DNA of 60,000 bases from NCBI GenBank assembly GCA_963575745.1, contig CAUYUJ010017837.1, forward strand, positions 739,190 through 799,189, written 5' to 3'. The notes beneath the pieces are model-generated. The model had not been told where the DNA came from, did not search any database, and saw only the letters and a program-made list of their open reading frames with translations. Each line of letters opens with the position of its first letter. Position 1 is the stretch's first letter. Positions 31,729-42,589 of the stretch are shown in pieces. The position numbers were made by a program, and so were the translations under genes. The DNA is from Prorocentrum cordatum (lineage: Eukaryota > Sar > Dinophyceae > Prorocentrales > Prorocentraceae).

Positions 31729-33904
31729 TTGCCTTCTCAGCTTCCTCTGGTGGACGATGAACAGGTCCCTCGTCGGATTCGTGGTCGGAGGACCCCGTTG
31801 GCCATGACTGCGCTCATTTCTTCCATCGTGGCGGGCTAACGTTCAACTGCCCGATCGGCGTGTCTTTGGTGTTGACCAGTTCGGGCAGCGCGTTCGTTTC
31901 TTCACCAGTGGTGCGGATCTCGTTGTCCTGCAGCATGAATGCCGCGGCATGTTCGTGCACCGCCCTTTCTGCAGCAGCTGCCTGTTCCAAGGCCGCGTTC
32001 GTCGATGGGGGTCCACCCTCCTGCTCGTGGCCGAACGCGGGCTGCGGCGGCGCCCTGAGCCCGCCTGTTGTTGTTGCTGTTCTAGGCGGTCAAGCGGTGG
32101 GGTGCTGAAAGAATTTGGGGCTGCATGGGTTGCAAGCGCCCCCGCATCCAGCATCGATGGGGCGTCGGCTGGAGGCGCCCCCGCATCGCGCAAAAGCGGG
32201 ATCTGAGTTGCCATTGCTGGGGGGGGGGGCTGCCGGAATCATATGGCTCGTGGCCGAGCTCGTCGGTGGAACTGACACCGAGACCTCATACAGCCAACAG
32301 GCGCAGGTCGGCTATCTCTTGAGCCTGCTGAATGGTCACAGCGGCTGCGCTCGATGTGTCAATGTGCCCCGCATGCGGATATTCCGCCACAGTGATTCCC
32401 CCTGTATACGGCACATGGAGCCTCTACGCCGGCCCCTGCCCTGCCCCTTGACACGCACGCCCGAGCGTTGTGGCCCCAGCATCCAGCATGGTAGCGGCGA
32501 CCGAACTGTAGCCTCCACATCGTTTCGCGCAGCGAAGGACTCGAAGCAACCGGCGCACTGTGTGAAGGATATATCGGGCACCACAGGTGCGTCTGAGCTT
32601 TTGCCGCTGCAGCGTGGGCTCGCCCGCTTCACGGGGAGGCGGCGGTGGTCCATCCCTAGAACTTGGATTGGACATCGCGGTCGGCGCGTGTCCGCGTTGA
32701 GCGTTGCACATGGCGATGTGTTGCATCCGCCTCAAGTTCCGGTCGCGCGCGGCCCTTAGGACTTCTTCTGCTGCTTGCATGCTTGCTTGCATCAACGCGA
32801 GGATATCATGCAAATATGACAGCAAGGTGCTTGCAGGTGGGTTAACCTCAAAAGCTGGTGGCTGCAGTGCGGCGTTTGGGTTTGTAGGCGAAGTGCGATA
32901 ACCCATGTGCGGATACGTCTGTGATCCTCAAACACGTACCGCTTGCAACCGATAGTAGTCATCCGCCATGTCCCGAGTCATTCGGTCCCGGGCCAAATGG
33001 CCCACCATTTGTGTTCCATTGATATCCGCATAGTGCGCGTGGAAAAATGGATGGTCCATCTGTGGTGGAGCTGGTCCTTGGAGTGGCAAGTGCGTTGGGT
33101 GCGCAGCGAATTCCGAAATAAATGGCAGCCTATCTGGGTGGTCGGACTCGCATCGGGGTGCCATCCCCAGGGAGGTGTCCAGTTGTTCTGGTCTGTCACA
33201 TCCACTCCGAGCAGCCTTATCTTAGCTATGGCTGACTGATGTTGTTGCTGCATAAATCTCTGCTGCTCGCGCGAGGACTGCCTGCGTCCAGGCTGGTCCG
33301 TCGTTGGGAATGTCATCGGTGAGCTTCTGGACTGCCAGTGGCCTGGCCTTCGCGTGGGGTGCCGGATGGCGAAGTTGCACTTATAGCGGCTGCCAGGTCA
33401 GGATGTTGGCGCAGCATGGCCATGCGCTGCATGAGGTCATCATTGCTCGTCGGTGCTGCATTTAAACCATTGGGCGTGTCTGCCCCTGAAGCTAGGCTCG
33501 GCTCGGACCTTGGCTGACCGAGTGCCATGGGATCGAACCGAGCAGAGCCAGAATTACTGCGGCCTTGCCGATCCGAAACTCATGGGAGGCCCTGCCGGTG
33601 CATTTCGCAGGGCGTCGGCCTGCGGATCGAACCCACCGAAAACATCCAACAGAGTAGAGACGTCGCTGGATTGCGGCAACATCCATGAGTAGCCTGCATC
33701 GGTTGGCAAGGCTGCCGATGGCCCAGCATCTGTTGGCGTGGCCGCGTCCGCACGTGTCCCCGCGTCCATCAATAGGCTGACATGTGTCTCTTCAAGTTCC
33801 GATGAAAATGCGTCTGGGTCGAGGGCCTTACTGGGTGCAGGCACCCTAGCGATGGATTCAGGTGTGAATGATTCCATGCCAGGATATCCCATGGGCGCGT
33901 CCAC
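31729..33904 (-). pseudogene. Low-complexity linker region of element B
   Basis: Several minus-strand frames (33904-33554, 33528-33313, 33316-32928, 32906-32424, 32214-31843) read as Ala/Pro/Asp/Gln-rich or charged protein. Short repeats such as DAGTRADAATPTDAGPSAAL and SMLDAGALATHA occur. They are linked by frame changes about every 300 bases. No enzyme domain is recognised. Confidence 0.35.
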
Positions 33905-34051
33905 CCCAACACCACACGGTCTTTCGGGCTCGCACCAGTTGCCTGGAAGTTCAATGTCACCGATGGTTATCGGCCAATCCCGCAGCTCATGTCAATCGTC
34001 ATAGACATGATGGGAATTGTGCCAGACATGCTTCTGCTCGTCTTCGGGCTT

Positions 34052-34764
34052 CTACGCTAGCTGCATGGAATACTTGGTCAGAATAATTCCATCGAAACCG
34101 TCCGTCAAGACGATGTCGCTGGCGGAACGCCACACCTTTCCTCCGTCTTGTAAAAGGCGCGGAATAGCTATGAATCTGAAAAAAGGTTGGAGTCGGACCC
34201 GACGCCCCAACGGATCCCTGATCCCGGGACCTCCTGGCAAACGCGGACATCCGTGCCCAAACTGCCTACAGCGCCTACTTCGCGCGTGCGGCTCTGGACG
34301 ACAAGGCGGTCCGCGCTCAAAAGTGCCCTGTAAATATTCCCCCCTGGCTCCGTGCATGAAGAACCTTGAGGGATGCTGGCCGCATATATGCCATTGGAGT
34401 GCGCAATGATTCTAATGACAAGAGGCGAGCGTCCGTCGGTGGCTCTGATCCACAGCGTTGGGGCATCATTGTCATCGTGTGTTTGATTCAGCTGAAGGCA
34501 TGCCTTCACAGCACCCGAATAGTCCGTCATCTCGGCAATGTGTAGTTGCAGCCATGTAACATATTCGGGTGGTTGATTAAGCATCCGCTTGGCGATCGCT
34601 TCGTAATGATGACCGCCCCGGACGCGGGTCAGAACATCCGGAACCGCTACCGATCCATCGCAAGGGCCCCCGGGCCAGCAATCCCTAGTGAAATGCTTGC
34701 GGTTAGTACTGCTACGTCTATGGCCTATGCTTTCAGGTGCGAGACCACCACGCAGACATAGCAA
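34052..34764 (-). pseudogene. Degenerate Tpt1/KptA-like domain of element B
   Basis: Frame one (34764-34168) has APTLWIRATDGRS (family IRA.QGHS) and, further on, GTDVRV and IRWGVGSDS. Frame two (34357-34052) has FMHGARGEYLQGTFERG (family HGT site) and GGKVWRSASDIVLTDGFDG followed by IILTKY, which matches the family C-terminal end well. The domain is broken by at least two frameshifts. HGT has become HGA and QGHS has become DGRS. Known Tpt1 removes the 2'-phosphate left by tRNA ligation; here activity is unlikely. Confidence 0.65.
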
Positions 34765-34812
34765 TTGTTTCGCTTTTGGGTGGCAAATGCAAATAATTTA
34801 AACTGTTACTTT

Positions 34813-36967
34813 CTAACTTTGTCGTTTCCTTTCCCCCCAGAGCCACATGGGCTCCACGTTGCGAAACTCCCTACGTGACCTTTCTGATGATGTTTCGGCG
34901 GCAGGCTGCGTCGGCGTCGCAGATGGGCCAGGGCCGTTATCTTTCTGAAGCGTGTCCGCCTTCTTGTTTTCAGGATCCCGTGGGCGTGCCCGCCCCAGCC
35001 GGGGCGTCGGTGCCATCCTGCTTAGAGGGCGTAGCCTTTGACCTTGGCATGAGTAGCACGGTCGGCGGCGGCTAGGCCGACGTCGAGGCCGCGGCCGACA
35101 ACCCGGCAGACGCCGCGGCAGGCGGCCCACCCTAGAACTTTGCCGGAGGCGGTCCACCCTGACTTTGCCCGCGCAGCACCGGTCAGCTTCAGTTCCTTGT
35201 TCTGTCGTTCAGGCTAGAAGGACTCCACTTGGAGGCCTTCCGGCTTGGCTGTGGCTGAAGGCCGACTGGCAGTGGTTCTGGTCATTTACCAGTGTCCTGG
35301 CTTTGCTCTTCTTTGGTTTTCGGAAGCAAGTCTCTTGTGGCTTTCAGTCTTCTCATCGCTGCAGCATCGAAGGGAGTGCCAGGATTTGGCTGCTCTGCGC
35401 CCGTTGCCGAGCTCGAACCTCCGCGGCCTGCAGCAGAAGTCTCGGTGCCCAGTTACCTCGAAAAGCCAAGTCCGCTTGCGATTCGTCAGACCTCTTGGTA
35501 ACCAGCGGATCGGGCATAGGTGTCGAGCTGCCTTTGAAGCGTTCAGCTATCTGCTTAACCCTGCCTTCGCGCCCAGTAGAGCCACGCTCGTCCTTGTTCT
35601 GCGCCCCGTTATTGTCCTCGTCTTCGAACTCGGGGGATTCTTCCAGATCCACTTCTTGATCAGGGCGCAGCTTCTTCTCGGAAGCCGCGTCTTCTTGGGT
35701 CTCCTGGGCACGTCCGCCCGTTGACCCGGCAGGTCATGTTGGCACGGGGGGTCGCTCGCCCTGCCCCCCGCCCTCTCCAATCCTATCATCTGCCGCTCGA
35801 GTTGATCCGGGAGGGGGCGCGAGGGCTCGGCACTCGAACTACTGGCGATCGGACTTGTCGCGTTCAGGTCGCGGTGGCGGGGAATGCTGGGATCGCAGTC
35901 GTCACTGTCGTCGGCGTCGTCAGCGGGATGGTCAGTGGGATGTCGGAACCGCCAATCCGCGCTGTAGACCTTAAGGGTGTGGGCATCTCCCAGATTTCTG
36001 GAGCTTCTGTGTCAGTCAATGAACTATGAGATGCAATGGACGTGGGCGTCCTTCCGCCTATGCCATCACCGCGATCGGGGTGCCACGGCGTCGCGCCATG
36101 ATTAGGGCTGCAAGATAAGCGGCCATTTGGGCACGATGCTGCTGACTGTGAGTTGGGCAGGGGCATATGAGAGACGTCGCGCTTGAATGCCCGCCTTCCG
36201 TCACAGTCTCTGCCGCGACGGTCGGATGTTTTGATGACGTGACCTCTGTCGTCACGGATAACGCGATGTTTTAGCGACCGCCAGTGACGAATCTGGGCCC
36301 CTGCGTAGGAAATAACTCGTATCAGACTCGTCGTTTCCATGCCATGCGAGGGCCCTGGTCATCGCACGAGAAAAAATGCGCCCCCTACCCGGGGAGGCAT
36401 GCCCCGTTCCCCAGCCTTTCTCGCTGGAGCTCGCGCCGTGCATGGGCTCGGCTGATTCGGCGTAGCATGTGCCCTTGGAGTGGACAGGGCCGCCCGTGTC
36501 CGGGCCGCGTTCTCCAGCTTTACCTAATCCGCCTGCTGCGTGGTGGGCCGTCGAGCCGCGCCCCGGGCGACCGCCCTCTTTCGTCGCCTTATAGGGGCCG
36601 CCAGAGCCGACTGGGGCCTTCCCAGTTTTACCCCGTATCATGCATGCGTTGGCGTGGGTCTGGCACCGACCCACCGCGGCCCGCTCCTCCTCCGCGAGTC
36701 CGAACGCTGTCGGGGGTGGGGGCGGGCTTAGGCGATTCTGCTAGTGTCCGGGCTGTTCAGTACGTCAGCGCCAATGGCAGGCATGGCCTCCGCGTCCGAC
36801 ATGCAGTCACCCTCGTCGTCAAATTCGGAATTTTCCTGCAAGTGTCCGAACCAGCGCGCGCCGACCCAATCCTCGACGGGGGCATCGTAGAGCTGTCCGA
36901 TCCCGCCGTGGAGGCACTCCGCGCACCGCTCCACCGACGCGGCGGCGTTGGCGAAGTGAGCCATCAA
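34813..36967 (-). pseudogene. Charged linker of element B between gag and Tpt1-like domain
   Basis: The minus-strand frames include a strongly acidic one (35652-35353: MDLEESPEFEDEDNNGAQNK) and a mixed-charge one (36340-35864: RHWRSLKHRVIRDDRGHVIK). Another lies at 36967-36728. They read as disordered, soluble protein. Frame changes are frequent. No domain recognised. Confidence 0.35.
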
Positions 36968-37079
36968 AGCCAGGACAACCCGGTTCGAGAGGACAGGGGG
37001 TGATCAAGCTTGGGGAAATCAACGCACTTCGGATTGGTCCGAGCCAAGGAGTGCGGATCCGCCCCCCCTTCCATCACCC

Positions 37080-37991
37080 TTGGAACATTGCGCTTGGAGA
37101 TGTTCAGCAGGTATTGCATGTCATCCTGCTTCCATCCTTACCCATGGGGTTAAGCCTGGGACTCTTGCCCTTACCCGTTGTGTGCCTACGACCTCTGCCT
37201 CTACCTTTGCTTCCTACGAGTGGGTCTTCAAAGTCGTAGTCGGTCAATCGAGCCAGGAACGTGGCTATGCCTCTGCTATGCAGTCTGCGGGTGCGTCTAC
37301 CACCTTTGCCGCGACCCTTCCCCTTGCGGAACACGAGACGACGCGCTGCTCGCCTGGATATCCTAAACGATTGGTTCCTGCGTCGCCTCCACCTTCTACT
37401 GGCACGATGACATCCTAAGGGTAAGTATTGCGCAGCTGCATCATCACCGGCTGGCGGGTCTGACCAGTCGCGGTTTTCGGCGCCGCTAGAGGAGGCCGCA
37501 TCGGCATCCGCACCAGAATCGAATGCATCGTCGTCTCGTTGGCTGGGTGAGGCCCAAAGGGTAGTCGCTCCCGGCGGTGCGCAGCTGGCCGCTGACTGCC
37601 AGCCCGTCTTTGAGCCAGACGCCTGTTCGCGGTTGTTGTTGGCACCTTGGCCTAGAATCGTAATGGGCTCAGCGGGCTCTCCGACATTCCAGATGCCGTT
37701 CGGCATGGCTGCCGGCGTGTCGCTTATTTCTGCGCGGTAAGTGCCAGCGCTGCGCCCGCTGAAGATGCCCCCGATGTTCCCTGGGGGGCGCTCAGCCAAG
37801 TGTCCACGGCTGCGCATTCGCTCCAAGAGTTGGTCGCGCTGTTGTTGAGTACGGGGCATCTGGTGGCTCAGCGGTTGCAGCAGCTGCGCTCCTCGGGAGG
37901 AACCAACCCCCAAGGCGCGAAACAAGATCAGAGTGAGGATCTGGACGTTGGGAATGTTAAAGCCTGCTGAGTCTGATTCCTGCCTGGCCAT
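37080..37991 (-). pseudogene. Gag of element B, basic part and broken zinc knuckle
   Basis: The frame reads LTLILFRALGVGSSRGAQLL, an acidic Ser/Asp/Ala stretch, then RKGKGRGKGGRRTRR and related Lys/Gly/Arg units typical of nucleic-acid-binding gag. It ends RMTCNTC followed at once by a TGA (37102-37104), where a CCHC knuckle would continue with Gly. The stop therefore cuts the zinc knuckle after its first two Cys. Confidence 0.7.
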
Positions 37992-38086
37992 CTCGAATCG
38001 GGCCAGTTCTGCGTCGATGCGTTCACCTCTTTCGACCCTGAAGTCGATGAGGCCTCTCCCTGAGGTAAGCTGTCGCTCAGCTCGCC

Positions 38087-38323
38087 CTACAGGTTTTCAA
38101 ATTTGGTGCTTAATGAGTGCATGATGTATGTGGCTCCGTCGGTGCGTCTCCCCTGTAGTGCGACACCATAATTAATGATATTTGACGGCACCCTCATGGC
38201 TAATGTCCTAGCCGATCCTCCCAGACCGCGCTGTAAGGCTGCGGCCTGTTGACCTGGCGTCATGCTTCTGCTTGTGGCGTTGAACCATGCGTGTACTTCG
38301 CGAACAAATTCGCAAAAGGGCAC
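38087..38323 (-). pseudogene. Gag of element B, N-terminal part
   Basis: The frame reads MPFCEFVREVHAWFNATSRS and TPGQQAAALQRGLGGSARTL. This is a pattern I recognise from capsid-type gag of dinoflagellate retroelements. The link to the next frame (37991) is a frame change near 38050. The start of the protein was not found. Confidence 0.65.
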
Positions 38324-38767
38324 GTTGCCTTCGGGACCCCGGAATGGACCCCGAGTGCATGTTTCATCCCGTCCTCATCCTCGCATGCATTCCACGGCAA
38401 AACCTAGGCACACCCAGAGAACTCCAATGATGGCGACCTTAACATGGTGCATAGTAATGTTGTAGCTGATGATGTTGTGTTGCTTATCGTTGGATATTGT
38501 CGCGTCCGTAGGGTTGCGACTGGGTGTGTGGTCTGGCGTGGCCGTCAACTTGCGGATCGGTATCGGCGTTTGGGTTGTGCGTGGCGTGTGGCCACGCGGT
38601 GGGAAAATTGATGTGTAGAAATGTAGGTTACCAGTTGGTTCGAGCATTGGGAATGTAGTGGCTGCGAGCTGGCGCAGTTGGGTACTCCAATGTGCCGTGG
38701 TAAATGGTTATGTACATAACACCTGATGCAAGCCAGCCACATGAAGATGTGGCCAGACCCACCACCA
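38324..38767. other. Spacer, nothing recognised
   Basis: No convincing frame or repeat. If element B has a 5' terminal repeat it should lie here, but no matching copy downstream of 20540 was recognised. Confidence 0.35.
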
Positions 38768-39083
38768 AGTGAAAAGTCGGGGTGCAGGGCTTGACCATGA
38801 GGTAATATGCTGAGAACCTTAATTACTCTTAGGATAACGTCGGCGACGTATCGAGGTATCCCTCAACTCATTCTTAAATAACAAGAAAAGCGGGAGGAAA
38901 ACGAGGAGCCATGGGAATGGGAGATGGGCCATAGAAAAACGTGGCCTTTTGTCCGCTGCTCTGATCCCAGTGGAGGCGCACAAAGTCGCGCGTGCTCCTG
39001 GCATATAGGACAGCGATGCCTTGAACCAAGACAGCGTCGGATATAGCGTTCGCTATACAACCTCTCCTAAAACCTCGTTTACA
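38768..39083. repeat. 310-bp interspersed repeat, copy 2
   Basis: The second copy of the repeat at 19776-20085, in the same orientation, with point differences and small indels throughout. The central atagcgttcgctataca word is conserved. Confidence 0.85.
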
Positions 39084-39142
39084 ATAGGCAACCAGGGAGA
39101 AGGGGTCCACACGGGCACGTACACATAATCGCTCCGTTACAC

Positions 39143-39417
39143 CTATCGAATGCATCCACCCCATGCAGTTTTTTCTAATTCTTCGAGAGAGACCAGCGTC
39201 GTCATCTGCTCCAACCACGAAGCTAGGTCGGCGCAGACGCGCGGCACGACCTTCTCCAGGTGGGGCATTCTAGCGGGCCCGCCCTCGTCGCACGTCTGCA
39301 GCACCGAGACGGCGTGGGCGGCGCGCCGTAGCACGAACTCGGCCGCCTGCAAGTGCTCCTGGAACCCCGCGTCTGCGCTCTCCTCGGCGTCCCCCTCGTC
39401 AGAAGAGGAAGAGGTAC
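39143..39417 (-). CDS. Host gene 2, downstream exon
   Basis: The frame reads SSSSDEGDAEESADAGFQEH, then AAEFVLRRAAHAVSVLQTCD and a helical end (LASWLEQMTTLVSLEELEK), with a stop at 39143-39145. It has low arginine and clear helices, unlike the other frames here. It is joined to the upstream exon by removing the 134-bp element. No family recognised. Confidence 0.55.
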
Positions 39418-39551
39418 TGATACAGCTACACTTAATTCGCTTTCGCCTTTTCGAACCTCTTGTGATGCCCTCGTCGCCACGGTTGGATTCGACTGGAAAT
39501 TCGGGTCAGAACGCACCCCTGGAAAGGTCCAGAAAGTGGCGGTATCGGTAC
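39418..39551 (-). mobile_element. 134-bp TIR element acting as an intron in host gene 2
   Basis: The ends are inverted repeats: 39413-39433 (ggtactgatacagctacac) versus the reverse of 39533-39552 (ggtaccgataccgccacttt). The outer GGTACC is itself a palindrome, so target duplication and TIR cannot be separated. Removing 134 bases joins KVGKPK to the acidic downstream frame in phase. GT-CAG splicing from 39551 to 39417 would remove 135 bases and give the wrong frame. A canonical alternative exists (donor at 39567, acceptor at 39431, 137 bases, in phase), so the exact splice sites are open. The centre is homologous to 19008-19121. Confidence 0.7.
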
Positions 39552-39894
39552 CTTTTGGTTTCCCCACCTTTGGGGGCCGGTCGTCCATGAGCTCCCGCAG
39601 CCTCCGCAGCACCCTGGCTTGCCACTGCAGCTTCGCGCCGGCGCCCTCGTCCTCGCCCTTCGTGCCCCTGGAAAGCAGCTGGGACACAGCCTCGTCGCCG
39701 AACTCTTGCCACACCGCGGGCCAGTAGGACGGCGTGACGTCGAGCTCCTTCCCGAGCAGCCCGCTGGCCAGCGCCAGGGTCCTGGCGGCGGCACCCGCGC
39801 CCGCAAGGGGCAGGTCCAGGTCGCGCTCGAGGTCGGCGGAGGTGTGCCCCGAGGGCCCGGCCTCCTTGCCTGGGCTCGCGGCGTCGATGCGCAT
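39552..39894 (-). CDS. Host gene 2, upstream exon
   Basis: An ATG at 39894 opens a frame reading MRIDAASPGKEAGPSG, then LDVTPSYWPAVWQEFGDEAV and QARVLRRLRELMDDRPPK. It looks like a real soluble protein. The frame is also open further upstream, but that part is Arg/Ala-rich and is probably not coding. No family recognised. Confidence 0.5.
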
Positions 39895-40890
39895 GGCGGG
39901 TGCAGGCCCGCAGGCCACGGGCGCAGCCGCAGCGCCTAGGGCCTCCGCCGCGCGGTGGCGGCCGCCGCGGACGGAGGCATGGCGCACTTCGCGCGACCGG
40001 CCGACGGCCCTTCGCGCGACCCGCCAGCGGAGGGCCTCGAGCCCAGGCGGCTGCGTCCCCCGCTGGCTGCTCGGCCTGCTCGTCTGCTGCTCGGCGGTGG
40101 CGGGTGCGGCCGCTCGCGCCCAGCTCTCGCGGCGGCTCTGGCGGGAGCGCCGCCGTGCAGAGGAGGGGCAGCGAGGGCGGAGGGGCAGACGCAAGGGGAA
40201 GCGGCTCGGGCCGCCAGGGCCCTACTCCCAGATCTCCGACGATGCGCTTCATGTTGAAATTCAGATGCGTTTCCTCGACTTCGGCCCCAGGGACCCGACG
40301 GGACCAAGATCAATTGATACGGGGCAAGAGACTGCCCCCTTTGGAGGGGGCTCTTGACCTCTGGGGCGGCACGCTGACAAACACACATCTTGGGGGAACG
40401 ACAGCGATGACCACGACCAAGAATGGAGACAGACTCGTCGGCATCGCAGGCACACGCAAGGATAAACGCTGCGCATGTGGCTCACACTTGTGGCGTCGGT
40501 GGACCCGCTGTGCCAAGCAGACGGCCAAGGAATTCGACCTGGACCAGCTCGTCGAAGGCGGCGAGGGTCGCACCGCATCTGATCAGACGGATACACCCTG
40601 CGAAATGCTTTAGAAATCATGGGTTAAGAAATTCATAGTCTCAGAACTTGGAGAAAAACCCAACATTTCCATTAAAATCTTAGGATTCACATTGAAACGT
40701 TAAGAAAAATCAAGGCTCTGGCCGAAAACTTGAGTTTTCTTAAGCATCGCCCAAGGTGTAGGTCAGAAGTCCGGGGATCACCCCATGCAGGACTCAGGCA
40801 TGCACATGGAGGATTTGATCTTGCGCGGAGCCCATGCCGAGTAATACCTTGGTGGAAGATAAGGCCAACGATGGGGCATCTGCTTCTTTG
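39895..40890. other. Spacer, mostly GC-rich then AT-richer
   Basis: 39895-40260 has long frames on both strands from GC-rich composition and is not called. 40260-40890 shows no convincing gene or repeat. Confidence 0.4.
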
Positions 40891-41133
<243 letters not shown>

Positions 41134-41251
41134 CTACTCGCAAAGTGGCTACTCGCAAATCGCCTGGATCCGCCGCGGGGGCTCTAAGACAACTTACATC
41201 GAAGCAGGCACGTGTTTTTCGGGCGTTTGCGAGCAGGCACTTTGCGAGCAG
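41134..41251 (-). mobile_element. 118-bp intron of alcohol dehydrogenase, bounded by inverted repeats
   Basis: 41134-41164 and 41222-41251 are inverted copies over about 30 bp, with three mismatches and one gap. Within each arm a sub-unit (ctRctcgcaaa) is repeated twice. Removing exactly 118 bases joins GEEVATR to the last exon in phase. On the gene strand the ends are CT and AG (or GC and TA after a one-base slide), not GT-AG. No coding capacity. This is an introner-like element in a recognised host gene. Confidence 0.85.
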
Positions 41252-41418
41252 CCTCGTCGCGACCTCCTCGCCAGGCGAGGAGGTTGCCCGGCGAGGCTCG
41301 CGCGCTGCCGCGACGCCGACGGCCATGGAAACGCCCCAGCCGCGGGCAGAGGCCCCCTGGGACGACCGCACGACCTGGGCGCAGCCCGTGCAGTCGCACG
41401 ACGGGTCCACGCCGAACT
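41252..41418 (-). CDS. ADH5: Class III alcohol dehydrogenase, penultimate exon
   Basis: After CAG at 41421-41419 the exon reads FGVDPSCDCTGCAQVVRSSQ, then ARGWGVSMAVGVAA and GEEVATR. In the family this is the end of the Rossmann domain (GVDYSFxCxGN...GWG...VGVAA.GEE.ATR). A 33-base insertion lies between VGVAA and GEEVATR; it is in frame and contains an inverted repeat (cctcgccaggcgagg at 41266-41280). Earlier exons, with the catalytic zinc ligands, are not in the adjacent sequence. Confidence 0.85.
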
Positions 41419-41816
41419 CTGTCGTTGGCACGATTGAAGGGGCCCTGGGACACACAAACAAGTGGCACGTGTGCCACGGTTCTTGCACAACAAGGAAGGG
41501 GGAGGAGGAGGAGGAGGGGGTGGAGGAGGAGGGGGGGAAGAGGGGGCAAGATCTCGCAGAAGAGTGAACAAACAGGGCCGCAAGAAGGGGCTTCTGCGAG
41601 CTCGCTCGAGGAGACTCCAAGGGCCGTACCCCTCAAGACGGCTTCAAAGACCTCTAACAGGCTCCCAGGAGGAGTCCAACAAACACCCAAGAAGCCTACA
41701 GAGGGTTCCAAGAGGAGGCCTCCAGGGTCCAAGGAGGGCCGGGAGAAATCATTGATCTGACCCAACTGCTGGAGGCTCGCCCCATTCCCTCACTTTCCTA
41801 CTTTTTGTTCCTCATT
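41419..41816. other. Spacer or upstream intron of alcohol dehydrogenase
   Basis: Contains a copy of a 40-bp repeat with the palindrome ggcacgtgtgcc (41463-41475), a GGA-rich tract (41497-41545) and degenerate ccaggagg-type units (41610-41740). Missing upstream exons of the gene were not found. Confidence 0.5.
41456..41500. repeat. Repeat with cacgtg palindrome, copy 1 of 3
   Basis: aagtggcacgtgtgccacgg followed by ttcttgc recurs at 42807-42850 (copy 2) and, more diverged, at 53040-53080 (copy 3). In the first two copies a G/A-rich tract follows. Confidence 0.8.
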
Positions 41817-42170
41817 TTCCTCCCCCCCCCCCTCCTCCTCCTCCTCCCTCCCTCCTCCTCCCTCCTCCTCCTCCTCCTCCTCCTCCTCCGTCCTCCTCCA
41901 TTTCCTCTTTCCTCCGCCCTCCTCTTTCCCCCACCTCCTCATACCCCTCCTCTTCCTGATGTTCCTTCTCCTCCTCCCTCGTTTCCCCTCCTCCTCCTCC
42001 TCCTCCTCCTCTTCCTTCTCCTCCTCCTCCTCCTCCTCCTCCTCCTCCTCCTCCTCCTCCTCCTCCTCCTCCTCCCTTCGTCCCCTTCCCTCCTCCCTCT
42101 GTCCTAATCCCGCCTCCCTTCACTCTCCTCCCTCCTCCCTCCCTCCTCCTTCCTCCCTCCTCAGCCCTCG
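41817..42170. repeat. (CTC)n polypyrimidine tract
   Basis: About 350 bases almost entirely C and T, with pure CTC trinucleotides at 41985-42075. Long frames through it are artefacts. Confidence 0.95.
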
Positions 42171-42589
42171 CATCGCCGAATCGTCGGCGTCAGCGAGGAG
42201 CGCGGTGGGGGGGGGAGGGGACGGGCGCAGTGCTAGTTCCGATCCGAAATTCCAACAACCTTCTGGGCACACGTGGTCTAGCGCGGTCATCGTTCCCCAT
42301 CCCGAACGCCTCTTCCTTTCGGGGAGGTGTACCCTCTCCATGAGTTTATGTTGGTTTGTGCGTGTGGATGGGGGGGGAGGGGGGCGAGCGGGTAGAGCGT
42401 CCAAGATGGCCGAAGATGGGTCCGAGATGGCCTCCACGATGGCTGAAGATAGCGCAGGACTGCTTAACTTGCCCCATTATGCATCCGACGAGCCCCCAAG
42501 AGGGCGGCAACACGGCTCCAAATGCTCTCGGAACACCCTCGGGGCCCAGCAACGGGGCCTAAATCCCAGGTGGGGAGGGGGGGGGAGGT
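42171..42589. other. Spacer, nothing recognised
   Basis: Ordinary mixed sequence between the CTC tract and the satellite. A word near its end (ggggcccagcaacgggg, 42540) recurs at 42890 inside the satellite. Confidence 0.4.

Larger units (their letters stand above)
20540..38323 (-). mobile_element. Element B: very large decayed retroelement
   Basis: Reading the minus strand from 38.3 kb down: gag, a charged linker, a Tpt1-like domain, more linker, protease, a long Pro/Ser region, a methyltransferase-like domain, a CPxC zinc site, pre-integrase and integrase core, integrase C-terminal part, reverse transcriptase and RNase H. Frameshifts and stops are frequent. The integrase is interrupted by a LINE remnant and GC-rich repeats at about 23.66-26.43 kb. 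The order and single strandedness suggest one polyprotein of unusual length. Alternatively, two or three related elements are juxtaposed. No LTRs recognised. Confidence 0.7.

Noticed and set aside
41817-42170. Possible promoter-type CT-rich element
   Set aside because: Simple CTC expansion; no gene start next to it.
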